Source: Paratrimastix pyriformis
Lineage: Eukaryota; Preaxostyla; Paratrimastigidae
DNA: 55,369 nucleotides
Reading direction: 5' to 3'
Assembly: GCA_027972325.1 (NCBI GenBank)
Contig: JAPMOS010000200.1
Location: 1-55,369, forward strand
Shown: positions 1 through 9,882 of the stretch, in pieces
Layout of the letters: each line of letters begins with the position of its first letter
How positions within the stretch are numbered: the first letter of the stretch is position 1
Translations under genes and position numbers: made by a program
Notes under the pieces: generated by a model
Database searches by the model: none
What the model was told of the DNA's origin: nothing
The model's input: only the letters and a program-made list of their open reading frames with translations

Positions 1-549
1 GGCGGCCTTCAGCTGGTCGGCGTTCAGCGTGTCCTCGGACTCGGGCCGAAGATCCCCGTAGCCAGGCCAAGGCCCTGGAGGTGAGCTGGACCGTGTCCAA
101 CATGGACACCAGGCGGCCGTCAGCTGCCATAAGGTCTGTGGGGGCCCCGCGTGCGTGCATGGCACTCTTGGGTGGGGCGTTGAGCACCTTGGGCTTCCCA
201 AGCTTAAGAGGAGTGGCCCATCATAGGCCTTCTCCGGGTCTCGGAGGGCGTGGTGTTGCTGGGCCAGGAAACTCTCAGGGACGAGGTCCCTGAGGAACGC
301 GCGCTGCAGCTCAGCGTCAACACCCGAGCCCAGGCAGGCCAGCGGGTCGGCCTCTTGACGGCGCGCCTCTTCAAAGGACAAGACTTCCGGATGGGCCGGG
401 TCAAGCGGGTGCTCGAAGGCATCCGGCGAGGCCCAGAAGGCGGCTGCCAAGGTCGGCGTGGGAAGGAACTGGTCCTTGGAAGGAGCCGACTCTGCCGCCG
501 CTGGTGGTGCTTGTTGTTGTTGTTCTTGTTGTTGATCTTGTTGTTGCAT
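1..549 (-). mobile_element. Gag-like 5' ORF fragment of a DIRS-like retroelement, running off the window
   Basis: A minus-strand coding region begins at an ATG at 549 with a glutamine-rich N terminus (MQQQDQQQEQQQQ) and reads toward base 1. A Q-rich start followed by a charged helical region resembles the first ORF of the DIRS family A copies further right, which also begins with a Q-rich tract. High third-position GC matches the GC-rich DIRS-like element at 4262-7900, so it may belong to that family. No RT or recombinase is visible because the rest lies outside the window. Fossil status: partial, probably with at least one break. Assignment is by resemblance only. Confidence 0.4.
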
Positions 550-769
550 AGTAACGAGTAATGCTTGGTTGTCTTGAAACCAATAAAAGTGGTAACGCAA
601 AATTTTTGCTCAGTCGGGTTCGACGAAGAAACGACGGGTGATGTGGACTATTTTCAGTTTTATTTTTATTATTATTATTCTTTGAATGTCGGGTGAATAC
701 GGAGACTAGTCATGAGCACAGCCCCCCCTTACCGATGAGTAGCTCTCATTCTTCCTACTTTGGACGGAA
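550..769. other. Non-coding spacer with a TTA-type microsatellite
   Basis: This lies upstream of the gag-like ORF and left of the satellite array. It contains a T/A-rich stretch with TTA repeats near 660-685. I see no gene. It could be the 5' leader of the element whose ORF starts at 549. Confidence 0.4.
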
Positions 770-2935
770 GAACACCACCTCGAAAAATTCGATTTCTATT
801 GAAAATCCATACCGCCGGTATGGATTTTAGTACCCCCGACAAACATCGCGATACCGGTTCTGATGATGTAAATCGATGAGTTTCATCGAAAAAACACTTG
901 GGATGATGTCAGAACACCACCTCGAAAAATTCGATTTCTATTGAAAATCCATACCGCCGGTATGGATTTTAGTACCCCCGACAAACATCGTGATACCGGT
1001 TCTGATGATGCAAATCGATGAGTTTCATCGAAAAAACACTTGGGATGATGTCAGAACACCACCTCGAAAAATTCGATTTCTATTGAAAATCCATCCCCCG
1101 ACAAACATCGTGATACGGGTTCTGATGATGCAAATCGATGAGTTACACCAAAAAAACACTTGGGATGATGTCAGAACACCACCTCGAAAAATTCGATTTC
1201 TATCGCCGGTATGGATTTTAGTACCCCCGACAAACATCGTGATACCGGTTCTGATGATGCAAATCGATGAGTTTCATCGAAAAAACACTTGGGATGATGT
1301 CAGAACACCACCTCGAAAAATTCGATTTCTATTGAAAATCCATCCCCCGACAAACATCGTGATACGGGTTCTGATGATGCAAATCGATGAGTTACACCAA
1401 AAAAACACTTGGGATGATGTCAGAACACCACCTCGAAAAATTCGATTTCTATTGAAAATCCATACCGCCGGTATGGATTTTAGTACCCCCGACAAACATC
1501 GCGATACCGGTTCTGATGATGTAAATCGATGAGTTTCATCGAAAAAACACTTGGGATGATGTCAGAACACCACCTCGAAAAATTCGATTTCTATTGAAAA
1601 TCCATCCCCCGACAAACATCGTGATACGGGTTCTGATGATGCAAATCGATGAGTTACACCAAAAAAACACTTGGGATGATGTCAGAACACCACCTCGAAA
1701 AATTCGATTTCTATCGCCGGTATGGATTTTAGTACCCCCGACAAACATCGTGATACCGGTTCTGATGATGCAAATCGATGAGTTTCATCGAAAAAACACT
1801 TGGGATGATGTCAGAACACCACCTCGAAAAATTCGATTTCTATTGAAAATCCATCCCCCGACAAACATCGTGATACGGGTTCTGATGATGCAAATCGATG
1901 AGTTACACCAAAAAAACACTTGGGATGATGTCAGAACACCACCTCGAAAAATTCGATTTCTATTGAAAATCCATACCGCCGGTATGGATTTTACTACCCC
2001 CGACAAACATCGCGATACGGGTTCTGATGATGCAAATCGATGAGTTTCATCGAAAAAACACTTGGGATGATGTCGGAACACCACCTCGAAAACATCGTGA
2101 TACCGGTTCTGATGATGCAAATCGATGAGTTTCATTGAAAATCCATACCGCCGGTATGGATTTTACTACCCCCGACAAACATCGCGATACCGGTTCTGAT
2201 GATGCAAATCGATGAGTTTCATCGAAAAAACACTTGGGATGATGTCGGAACACCACCTCGAAAAATTCGATTTCTATTGAAAAAAACACTTGGGATGATG
2301 TCAGAACACCACCTCGAAAAATTCGATTTCTATTGAAAATCCATACCGCCGGTATGGATTTTCCTACCCCCGACAAACATCGCGATACCGGTTCTGATGA
2401 TGCAAATCGATGAGTTTCATCGAAAAAACACTTGGGATGATGTCAGAACACCACCTCGAAAAATTCGATTTCTATTGAAAATCCATACCGCCGGTATGGA
2501 TTTTAGTACCCCCGACAAACATCGTGATACCGGTTCTGATGATGCAAATCGATGAGTTTCATTGAAAATCCATGGTATGGATTTTACTACCCCCGACAAA
2601 CATCGCGATACCGGTTCTGATGATGCAAATCGATGAGTTTCATCGAAAAAAACACTTGGGATGATGTCGGAACACCACCTCGAAAAATTCGATTTCTATT
2701 GAAAAAAACACTTGGGATGATGTCAGAACACCACCTCGAAAAATTCGATTTCTATTGAAAATCCATACCGCCGGTATGGATTTTACTACCCCCGACAAAC
2801 CCGGTTCTGATGATGTAAATCGATGAGTTTCATCGAAAAAACACTTGGGATGATGTCGGAACACCACCTCGAAAAATTCGATTTCTATTGAAAATCCATA
2901 CCGCCGGTCTGGATTTTACTACCCCCGACAAACAT
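770..2935 (+). repeat. Tandem satellite array, units mostly 120, 129 or 142 bp
   Basis: About 17 head-to-tail units each start with GAACACCACCTCG. Typical unit starts are 770, 912, 1054, 1174, 1303, 1423, 1565, 1685, 1814, 1934 and 2076. Later units are more irregular, with short partial units near 2248-2304 and 2670-2726. Many units contain the palindrome CATACCGCCGGTATG, and they carry the block CGATGAGTTTCATCG, itself partly self-complementary. ORFs across the array simply follow the repeat and are not genes. The array ends near 2935, just before small ORFs. Confidence 0.93.
1054..2075 (+). repeat. Two copies of a 511-bp higher-order repeat within the satellite
   Basis: Four monomer variants of 120, 129, 120 and 142 bp occur in the same order at 1054-1564 and again at 1565-2075. 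The 120-bp variants lack the palindrome and carry GAGTTACACC instead of GAGTTTCATC. The two 511-bp blocks look almost identical, so the most recent amplification used the four-monomer block as its unit. Confidence 0.85.
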
Positions 2936-2989
2936 TTGTTGGTTTAGTGGCTCTAACCTTGGGTAATAGCCACACTTGATCCCGCCAAA

Positions 2990-3242
2990 ATGCCCAAGGA
3001 AAGCACTCAGGAACTTCGTGAGACGCGCAGCGGCCGCCGTTACCCGACTCCTCGTCACTCGCGGGGCAGCTCCCCCGGCACTATTCTCAGTTCAACACGA
3101 TTTACGCAGGGCTATGGCCTGCGAAATCACTGCGGTGAATGATGATCTGGACGACGCAACCATTGCTTTTATTGAAAAACATGCTTCTATTCTTGATGAA
3201 GAAGATCCATTTCTGTGCTTTATTGACGAGCTCGACGATTGA
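2990..3242 (+). CDS. Small hypothetical ORFs between satellite and TIR element
   Basis: Two short overlapping readings are visible. One starts at ATG 2990 (MPKESTQELRETRSGRR) and is basic and serine-rich, about 50 residues. The other, in another frame, starts at ATG 3115 (MACEITAVNDDLDD) and is acidic, ending at 3242. The bases before ATG 2990, GCCAAAATG, resemble those before the gene at 16421. The stop of the second reading overlaps the first bases of the inverted-repeat element at 3241, so a gene end may have been cut by that element. I recognise no domain. It may be a gene remnant or chance. Confidence 0.25.
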
Positions 3243-4016
3243 GTCGACAGCCGAAGTCGAGGCAGGATAGGTGCTATATCTCCTTGTTCTTCATGATAAA
3301 CACCACACAATGCAGAAAAGTCACAAGTCAAACCCAGGTGAAAGCACTTGGAAACATCTCAAAAAAAGTGTCCTGGGTGGAGAACCGGTCAGGATGGACA
3401 TGGGTCGACCGGTGGTCGATAGGGTTGGTTCGACCGAAAAAAACCAATCCTAAAATAAAAATCGTATGGTCACGACGGGCAGCGTGTCCAATACGTGTCC
3501 ATAAATCACAACAAAAATCGGAGAGAGAGGTCAAAGGGAGCCAAGAACATCGGGCGAAAAGAAAAAATTTAACACGCATCGGAAGGGGTGAGATTCGGGG
3601 TTAACGGCCCGAGATTCGGCAAATCAAACCGTTAAGGTAATTGCGGGCCAACGGTCCATGATCGAACCGTGAAGTGACCCCGATTTGGGCTCCGGAAGGG
3701 GTCCCAAGAGAGGGTAAAAAAGCACGGATGTCGAAATCACAACAGAGCAAAAGTTGAAAAAATGAGATCTGAAATATCCCGCCCAATTCCAGTACTTAAG
3801 GGGGCGCCCCGGACCAGCACAGTGCCTTCGTTTTGGAGTGGTGTTCTCCGTACGAGTCGCGGCAGAGGCGGCCGGTTGAAATGGCGTACAAACCCCGTCA
3901 GTAGCAGCAGGATGGGTGCGGGTGGGTCCAGCGCTCAAGGGAGAAGCAGAAAAATTAAAAACAGCAGACAAGAGGGAGGGTAGCACCTATCCTGCCTCGA
4001 CTTCGGCTGTCGACTC
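3241..4016. mobile_element. Small element (776 bp) with perfect 36-bp terminal inverted repeats
   Basis: The first 36 bases (GAGTCGACAGCCG...) are the exact reverse complement of 3981-4016. There is no convincing coding capacity, so it looks like a non-autonomous MITE-like DNA element. I find no clear target-site duplication. The interior (about 3269-3834) recurs at about 8064-8628 with very high identity, differing by a few small indels. Confidence 0.75.
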
Positions 4017-4261
4017 ACTATCCATCGTAAGACTCAGGATAGCAGCCGACAGCCTCCGTCTTCGGCAGTCTAGGTGCTATCACATGCAGAGAGAGAGTCG
4101 TGGGAGAAAAGCAAAAACAGAAAACCCACAGCAGCGCAGCATCTAGTCGGCTGGCCGCAGACAAAAAGGAAAAAAATGAAAATTCCCAGAAAGGCATGCC
4201 AAAACCAGCATCTAGTCGGCCGGCGGCAGCAGGAGAAACACAGAAAACATAAAACAGACAA
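4017..4261. repeat. Spacer with a shared 64-bp module and a 71-bp-spaced direct repeat
   Basis: 4017-4080 holds a module (ACTATCCATCGTAAGACTC...) that recurs at about 8008-8072 as the left edge of the second small-element copy. It contains a short hairpin (GCTATCC/GGATAGC in the second copy). Downstream, CAGCATCTAGTCGG occurs twice, near 4136 and 4207. No gene is seen. Confidence 0.6.
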
Positions 4262-4689
4262 ATGAGGCCCGGCGCGGCAACTCAAAAGCACTCGCCGGCG
4301 GGCAGGCTGGACGAATCCGCCTCGAGCTCGTCGTTCTCGTCGTCATCAGACGGCCCGGCCCAGAGAGCGCTCCGGCGGCGGCGGCGCGGAGCAGAAGGCG
4401 CCCTGCTCGAGCGGCGGCGAGCAGGCGCAGCAGGCGTGCTCGTGGCATCGCCCGAAGGACTCGCCTCATCGGAAACGTCGTCGTCGCATATCACAACGCG
4501 CTGGCGTGGCGGAGCGGCCGGGCGGTGACGCGGCGTGGCCGCCGACAGCGAGAGCGACGAAGCAGGCGAGCCTGGCGGCAGGGGCGGAGGCGGAGGCGCC
4601 GGACGCACGGCCTGGACGAGATCCGTGGCGGCGAGCGGCGCGGCGGCGCCAGGGGCACGGGGCGGCGGCGGCGGCGGCGCCGGGGCGAA

Positions 4690-5620
4690 CATCAGGTCGG
4701 TGAAGTTGCTGTCGACGCCCGTCTGCACGTAGTGCTGCGCAAACACTTTGGCCGAAGCCCAGCGGCCCAGGTGCAGGATCTTGTCGGGCATGACCTCGCG
4801 CGCAATGGCCCAGCTGGCCCCGCCACGGCGGAAGCCGCGGGCCGAGAGGAGCGAGCGATCGCCCCGCCGGCGACGATGACCTCGTTGAGGATGTGGCTGA
4901 TGGTGGCCGGCTTGACGCCCTCGTAGGGGCGGCGCAGCTGGATAACGACCCGCGACGGTCCGGGCGGGTCGGGGCGCATGGCGCGCGTGCGGCGGAGCCA
5001 GCACTGGTAGCAGCTCACCGGGTCGAGCAGCGCATCGGCGGCGCGCCAGATGGTGACGGAGGCGCCCTGGGCGGTGTAGTCGTTCTTGAAGCCCAGCAGG
5101 CAGACCACCAGCCGATCGGCGGCCGGCGGCACGGCCACCTGCGCCACGGTGGGCAGGGTCACGTCCGAGGGCCGAAGCAGCGCCAGGAAGGCCAGCAGGG
5201 CGACCAGCTTGGCGCGGAGGCGCTCCAGCGGAAGCGCGTCGTTGGGGCCCCACCGGTGGAAGAGCTCCACCAGCAGGGTGGGCGGCACGGGCAGCCCCTT
5301 CTGGACGGGCTGCGTGGTGCGGCGCAGACGGATGGCCTTGCGCAGGCGTCCGTAGGGTGGTCTCGCGCCGGGGAAGGCACCCCAAGCGCGTCGTGAATCA
5401 GATTGACCACAGTGGCGATGAGCGACAGAGTCGACCGGGGCCGGCAGCTGGCCCGGGTAGCCTCGTCGGTGTAGTCGGCCAGCGCGCTCACGGGCATGGG
5501 CACCAGCGGGATGCCCCGGCGGGCGCAGAACCGTGCCAGGGCACGCAGCCGGTTGGTGAGGCTCTTCTCGGTGGTGGGCTTTACAGCAGCCGAGACAAGT
5601 AGCTGGCGACCTTGGGCGCT
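4690..5620 (-). mobile_element. Tyrosine recombinase part of the GC-rich DIRS-like element
   Basis: A LLRPSDV segment fits the first catalytic-arginine box of tyrosine recombinases. A later ILHLGRWAS...FAQHYV segment fits the C-terminal box with the tyrosine nucleophile. This recombinase in place of a DDE integrase is what marks the element as DIRS-like. Fossil part. Confidence 0.75.
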
Positions 5621-6529
5621 CCAATGGGCCGCTCCGGCCGCCCAGAAATCCTGAAGGCGCAGACGCGCCAGCTGAGGTTCTTCGTCGGCTCCGAGTGGCC
5701 GGAAGCAGCCGGGCGGAAGGCCCGCGGGTCCTGCGGCAGGAGCACGGGCCAGTCCACCGTCAGGGCCAGCAGCAGGGGCCACCAGGGCTGGCTCGGCCAG
5801 ACCGGGGCCAGCAGGGTGCACTCCACGCCGGGCCCGGAGTGCTGCAGGTGGCGCAGGACGCGGTGGATCTGCGAAAAGGGGGGGTTGACCCAGCTGTTCT
5901 CGCCGGGCTCCCACCGGGCCGAAAACGTGTCGGCGCGCAGGGACTGCACATCGCGGTGGCGGCTCTCGTAGCGGGGCACCTGGCGCGTCGCGAAGGTGGC
6001 CATGCGGTCGATCGAGTGCGGGCCCCAGAGCCGGTCCAGCGAGCGGAACAGCGCCGGGTGGAGCATCCAGTCGCTGCGGTCGAAGTCCCGCGAGAGCTGG
6101 TCCGCCGTGGTATTCGTCACGCCCGCCACGTGCTCGGCCTGCAGGGTAATCCCGTGGCGCGCTGCGAGGCGTGGATGGCCCGGGCGATCCCGTCCAGGGC
6201 CTGGTTGAGGCGGCCGAACCCGTTGAGGTGGGCCACCGTCGTCGCGTTGTCGACCTGGAAGAGCACCGTGCGGCCCCGCCAGGTCGGCGTCGCGGCCCAG
6301 ATGCGCAGGGCGTTGAGCACGGCCATGCTCTCGCGCTGGTTGATGGGCGTCTCGCGCATGACGCCCGTCCAGGGGCCCTGGGCTGTCTCGTTGCGCTCCA
6401 GCCAGCAGGCCCCCAGCCGATGTCCGAGGCGTCCGTGGCGCAGGTCAGATCGGCCGGCGCCGGGAGCGGACAGGCCCCGTTCCAGCCCTCGAGGCCCTCC
6501 AGCCACCAGCGGAGGTCCCCCGGGCCGGC

Positions 6530-7452
6530 TCGTCCAGCATCACGCAGCAGTGCCAGTTGGGGGCTGCTGCGACCACGCGGTAGACGTTGCGCAGGAGAAA
6601 CTTGGCGGGCGCCACGGCCCGCGAGACGGACAGGCAGAGGCCCGCCACGTGGGCCACCCGGCGCACGTGGGGCCGCGAGCAGCGCAGCAGCCGGGCGATC
6701 TCGTGCCGGATGGTGCGCCGCTTCTCGGCGGGCACGCAGTAGCGCACCTGGGGAGCGGTCTCGACCTCGTACCCCAGGAACTGCTGCCGCGGGGCGGGCG
6801 AATGGCACTTCTCCAGCTTGAGGTTCATGCCCGCCTGCTCCATCACGGCCACGAAGCGCGCCCACTCGCGATCGGCCTCGGCCGGCCGACTGGCCACGAT
6901 GAAGTCGTCGATGTAGGAGAGCATCCGCAGGCCGCACGAGGGGCCCCGGAGGTACTCGCAGAGGGGCCTGAGAAACTTGGTAAAGGCCCACGGCGCACAG
7001 GAGAGGCCGAACGGGAGAACCGTGTAGACGTAGTAGCGGCCCCGCCAGGCGAATCCCAAGAGCTGCTGGTCGTCGGGGTGAATGCGCAGGTGATGGTAGC
7101 CCTCGGAGAGGTCCGCCGTCGAGATGTAGTCCCCGTCGCGCAGCAGGGGCGCCAGCGTGGTCAGGTCCTCCAGCTTGAAGGCCGGCGCCTGGACGAAGGA
7201 GTTGACGAAGCGCATGTCGATGCACAGCCTCAACTTGCCGTTCTTCTTGGGCGCGCACGTCAGCGGGGAGATGTTGTGCGGCGGCGCCTGGACGGGTCGG
7301 ATCGCGCCCGTCTCGAGGAGGCGAGCCACCTCCTGGTCGACGAAGGAGGCGTGCTCGGGGTGCACGTAGTTGGGCAAATGGGAGCTGCACGGCTTGCAGA
7401 GGAGCGGGATGCGGAAGCCGTGCAGGAGCCAGTTGTGCACGGGGCGGGGCAA
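6530..7452 (-). mobile_element. Reverse transcriptase part of the GC-rich DIRS-like element
   Basis: The translated region shows the RT finger/palm signature with the catalytic box YIDDFIV, the upstream ADLSEGYHH segment that carries the first catalytic aspartate, and LPFGLSCAPWAF. These are typical of DIRS/Ty3-type polymerases. It is one part of the fossil at 4262-7900. Confidence 0.85.
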
Positions 7453-8005
7453 GTGGAAATGCTCCTCCCAGAAGGCCCGGAAGGGCGGGAGGGAGGGACG
7501 CCCAGTGCTGAAGCGAGCTGGTGGTGGTGGTGGTGGTGGTGGAGATGCGGCCGGCCCGAGAGCGGGGGGATGGTCGCACCGTGGCGGCGGCAGCGGGGAG
7601 GGCGGCGGTGATGGTGGTGGAGAAGGCGGACCCCGTTGCTGCCGCGGCGCGCGGGCTCTGCGCGCCGTTACTGCTCGCCGGCGCCGCCCGACTGCGCCTG
7701 CTGGCGCCCGCCGGCGGAGCCGTTGTTGCCGCCACCATTGTCGAAGCGGCGCCGCTGCGGGAAGCTGCGCTGCTGGCGCTGGGCAAAGTCGTTGAACCGG
7801 TCGCCGCCTCGGCCAAACCCGCCGCCATAGCTGCGCCCGCCGAAGCCGCCGCGGCCACCCGACGAGCGGAAGTCGCGATCCCGGCCCCCGCCCATGCGAC
7901 GCGAGGAATCATCGAGACTCTTCTTCTTCCCAAACCCCCAGGAAAATAGACATCACGTCAGCCAACGCAAAAAGCGGCACTGACCACAAATAGAAAGAAA
8001 TTCCA

Positions 8006-8886
8006 TGCTATCCATCGTAAGACTCAGGATAGCAGCCGACAGCCTCCGTCTTCGGCAGTCTAGGTGCTATATCTCCTTGTTCTTCATGATAAACACCACA
8101 CAATGCAGAAAAGTCACAAGTCAAACCCAGGTGAAAGCACTTGGAAACATCTCAAAAAAAGTGTCCTGGGTGGAGAACCGGTCAGGATGGACATGGGTCG
8201 ACCGGTGGTCGATAGGGTTGGTTCGACCGAAAAACCAATCCTAAAATCGTATGGTCACGACGGGCAGCGTGTCCAATACGCGTCCATAAATCACAACAAA
8301 AATCGGAGAGAGAGGTCAAAGGGAGCCAAGAACATCGGGCGAAAAGAAAAAATTTAACACGCATCGGAAGGGGTGAGATTCGGGGTTAACGGCCCGAGAT
8401 TCGGCAAATCTCCGATCTCCGAAAACCGTTAAGGTAATTGCGGGCCAACGGTCCATGATCGAACCGTGAAGTGACCCCGATTTGGGCTCCGGAAGGGGTC
8501 CCAAGAGAGGGTAAAAAAGCACGGATGTCGAAATCACAACAGAGCAAAAGTTGAAAAAATGAGATCTGAAATTTCCCGCCCAATTCCAGTACTTAAGGGG
8601 GCGCCCCGGACCAGCACAGTGCCTTCGTTTTTTCGTGGTGAACACCCGTTTTTTCAAGGACTACCGACCGAACAACAACGAAACTCTACTCCAAGGGCCT
8701 CTACTCATCGACTTCAAGACCCTCCGATGCCCAAGATCAACATCAAGGTTCCAACTCCTGGGACACCCAATCCGACCCCCAACGGCTCTTCGAGTGGCTC
8801 TTCGAGTGCCGTTTCGGCGGGAAGGGGCACTCGCGGCCCGGGCTCGACCTTCTTGGACCGGCTGATGGTTACGGATGCCCGCGTGT
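8006..8886. mobile_element. Second copy of the small element, inserted into the end of DIRS copy I
   Basis: The DIRS terminus reads normally to about 8005 (ATTCCATG) and resumes near 8887 (TACCCTGCCCTTGCG), with about 20 bases of the terminus missing between. The insert begins with the module seen at 4017-4080, followed by about 565 bp nearly identical to 3269-3834, then unique sequence to 8886. It does not end in the 36-bp inverted repeat found at 3241-4016, so it is either a longer variant or a composite insertion. This insertion is younger than copy I. Confidence 0.7.
8728..8886 (+). CDS. Hypothetical N-terminal gene fragment cut by DIRS sequence
   Basis: ATG at 8728 opens a proline/serine/glycine-rich reading (MPKINIKVPTPGTPNPTPNG) that continues through SGSSSAVSAGRGTRG and a more ordinary segment (STFLDRLMVTDARV) before running into the DIRS terminus at about 8887, where it soon stops. 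It lies in the part of the nested insertion that is not shared with the first small-element copy. It could be captured host sequence or chance. No known domain. Confidence 0.25.
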
Positions 8887-9765
8887 TGTACCCTGCCCTT
8901 GCGTAAGCACGTCAAAGGGGCCGGGCACCACTCCGGAAGGTGTGGTCAGGCCCAGACGCATCCCAAAGAAAGAATGTAGAGAAGAAAGACGAGAGAGACA
9001 AAACAAAAGAGGCTTTCAAAGATTGATCAAACATCGGCACAATAAAATTCAACTTCTCCTCCCCATGAGCCGCCGAAGCTCACCCCGGTAAGCATGTGTC
9101 TGCGGAGGGAAAGAGGAGGGTGGAGAAACCTCCGGCTTACCAGGTCACGCAAAAAATCAGGAAAAAATACAGAGGGGGCGAAGCCTCAGAAAAAGACCCC
9201 CGGGGGACGAAGCGCCTTCCATTCACTTCTTCCCCCCCTCCGCAGCAGACTCCTCAGCGGAGCTCTTGCCACGGGCAGAAGAGGCGGCCGAAAAGAACTT
9301 GCGGCCGCCACGGCCACGGCCACGGCCACGGCCACGAGTAGCACCCCGAGACCATCCTCGGGTCGCGCCTCGAACAGCAGAGCCTCCGCGTCCGCGCGAC
9401 GAGACCCAGTGTCCACTGCGGCCGCGGTGGGTGTTGGAAACGACCACCCTCGACCCATCTTCCAGAGTGAAGAGGCGCGTAGCGGCCTTGGGGTGATCGT
9501 AGCCCTGCTTGGTCAGACGCCGGTTGGCGTTGTAGACCGAGAGTTCCTTGCCCGGGTCCAGCGCGAGGGCTGTGTGCGGGCGAGTGTGGTTGTGTTGTGA
9601 CAGAGGGGGGGAAAGGTAACATGACCTGTCTCCCCTCCCCACCCTTTGCTCCTCAAAATGGCAGGAAGAGCAAAGGTGGTGTCGGCAGGCTCAGGAGGTG
9701 GTGAGGCAGTGGGGCTGTAAGCCATGTGGTGCTCCACGCCACCAGGGAGGCGGGTGGGAGTATTT

Positions 9766-9882
9766 CTGGGGTTTGGGAAGAAGAAGAGTCTCGATGATTC
9801 CTCGCTTCAGCCTCGGAGCCTCGGCGAACGAGTAATCAATCTCGACGACCTTCATCTTCCCAAACCCCCAGGAAAATAGACA
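9766..9882. repeat. Internal complementary region of DIRS copy I
   Basis: Two blocks meet at 9805/9806: one is complementary to the element's right terminus (GATTCCTCGC side), the other to its left terminus (TTCAGCCTCGG side). This is the known DIRS-1 design, in which the internal region bridges the two ends of the single-stranded intermediate so that a circle can form. Copies II and III have the same junction. Confidence 0.85.

Larger units (their letters stand above)
4262..7900 (-). mobile_element. GC-rich DIRS-like (tyrosine-recombinase) retroelement, partial
   Basis: Read on the minus strand the parts come in the order expected for DIRS elements: a glycine/arginine-rich (RGG) stretch at about 7895-7668, reverse transcriptase at about 7452-6530, an RNase H-like region at about 6500-6080, and a tyrosine recombinase at about 5620-4690 with a proline/alanine-rich C-terminal tail to about 4282. 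There is no integrase. Its right side is cut by DIRS copy I at 7901. It is clearly a different family from the three A copies, with higher GC and low protein identity. Fossil status: broken, with several interruptions. It is older than copy I, which adjoins and truncates it. Confidence 0.8.

Noticed and set aside
990-2867. Open readings across the satellite (for example 180 and 149 codons)
   Set aside because: They repeat the same peptide with each monomer and occur on both strands; they reflect the repeat, not genes.
5695-7611. Long plus-strand reading opposite the GC-rich DIRS-like element
   Set aside because: It is the shadow of the minus-strand RT region in a GC-rich sequence and has no motif of its own.
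3241-8640. The two related 0.8-kb repeats as terminal direct repeats of one Ngaro/PAT-like element around the GC-rich DIRS
   Set aside because: DIRS A terminal sequence lies between the GC-rich element and the right-hand repeat, and the left-hand copy has its own perfect inverted ends, so independent insertion fits better.
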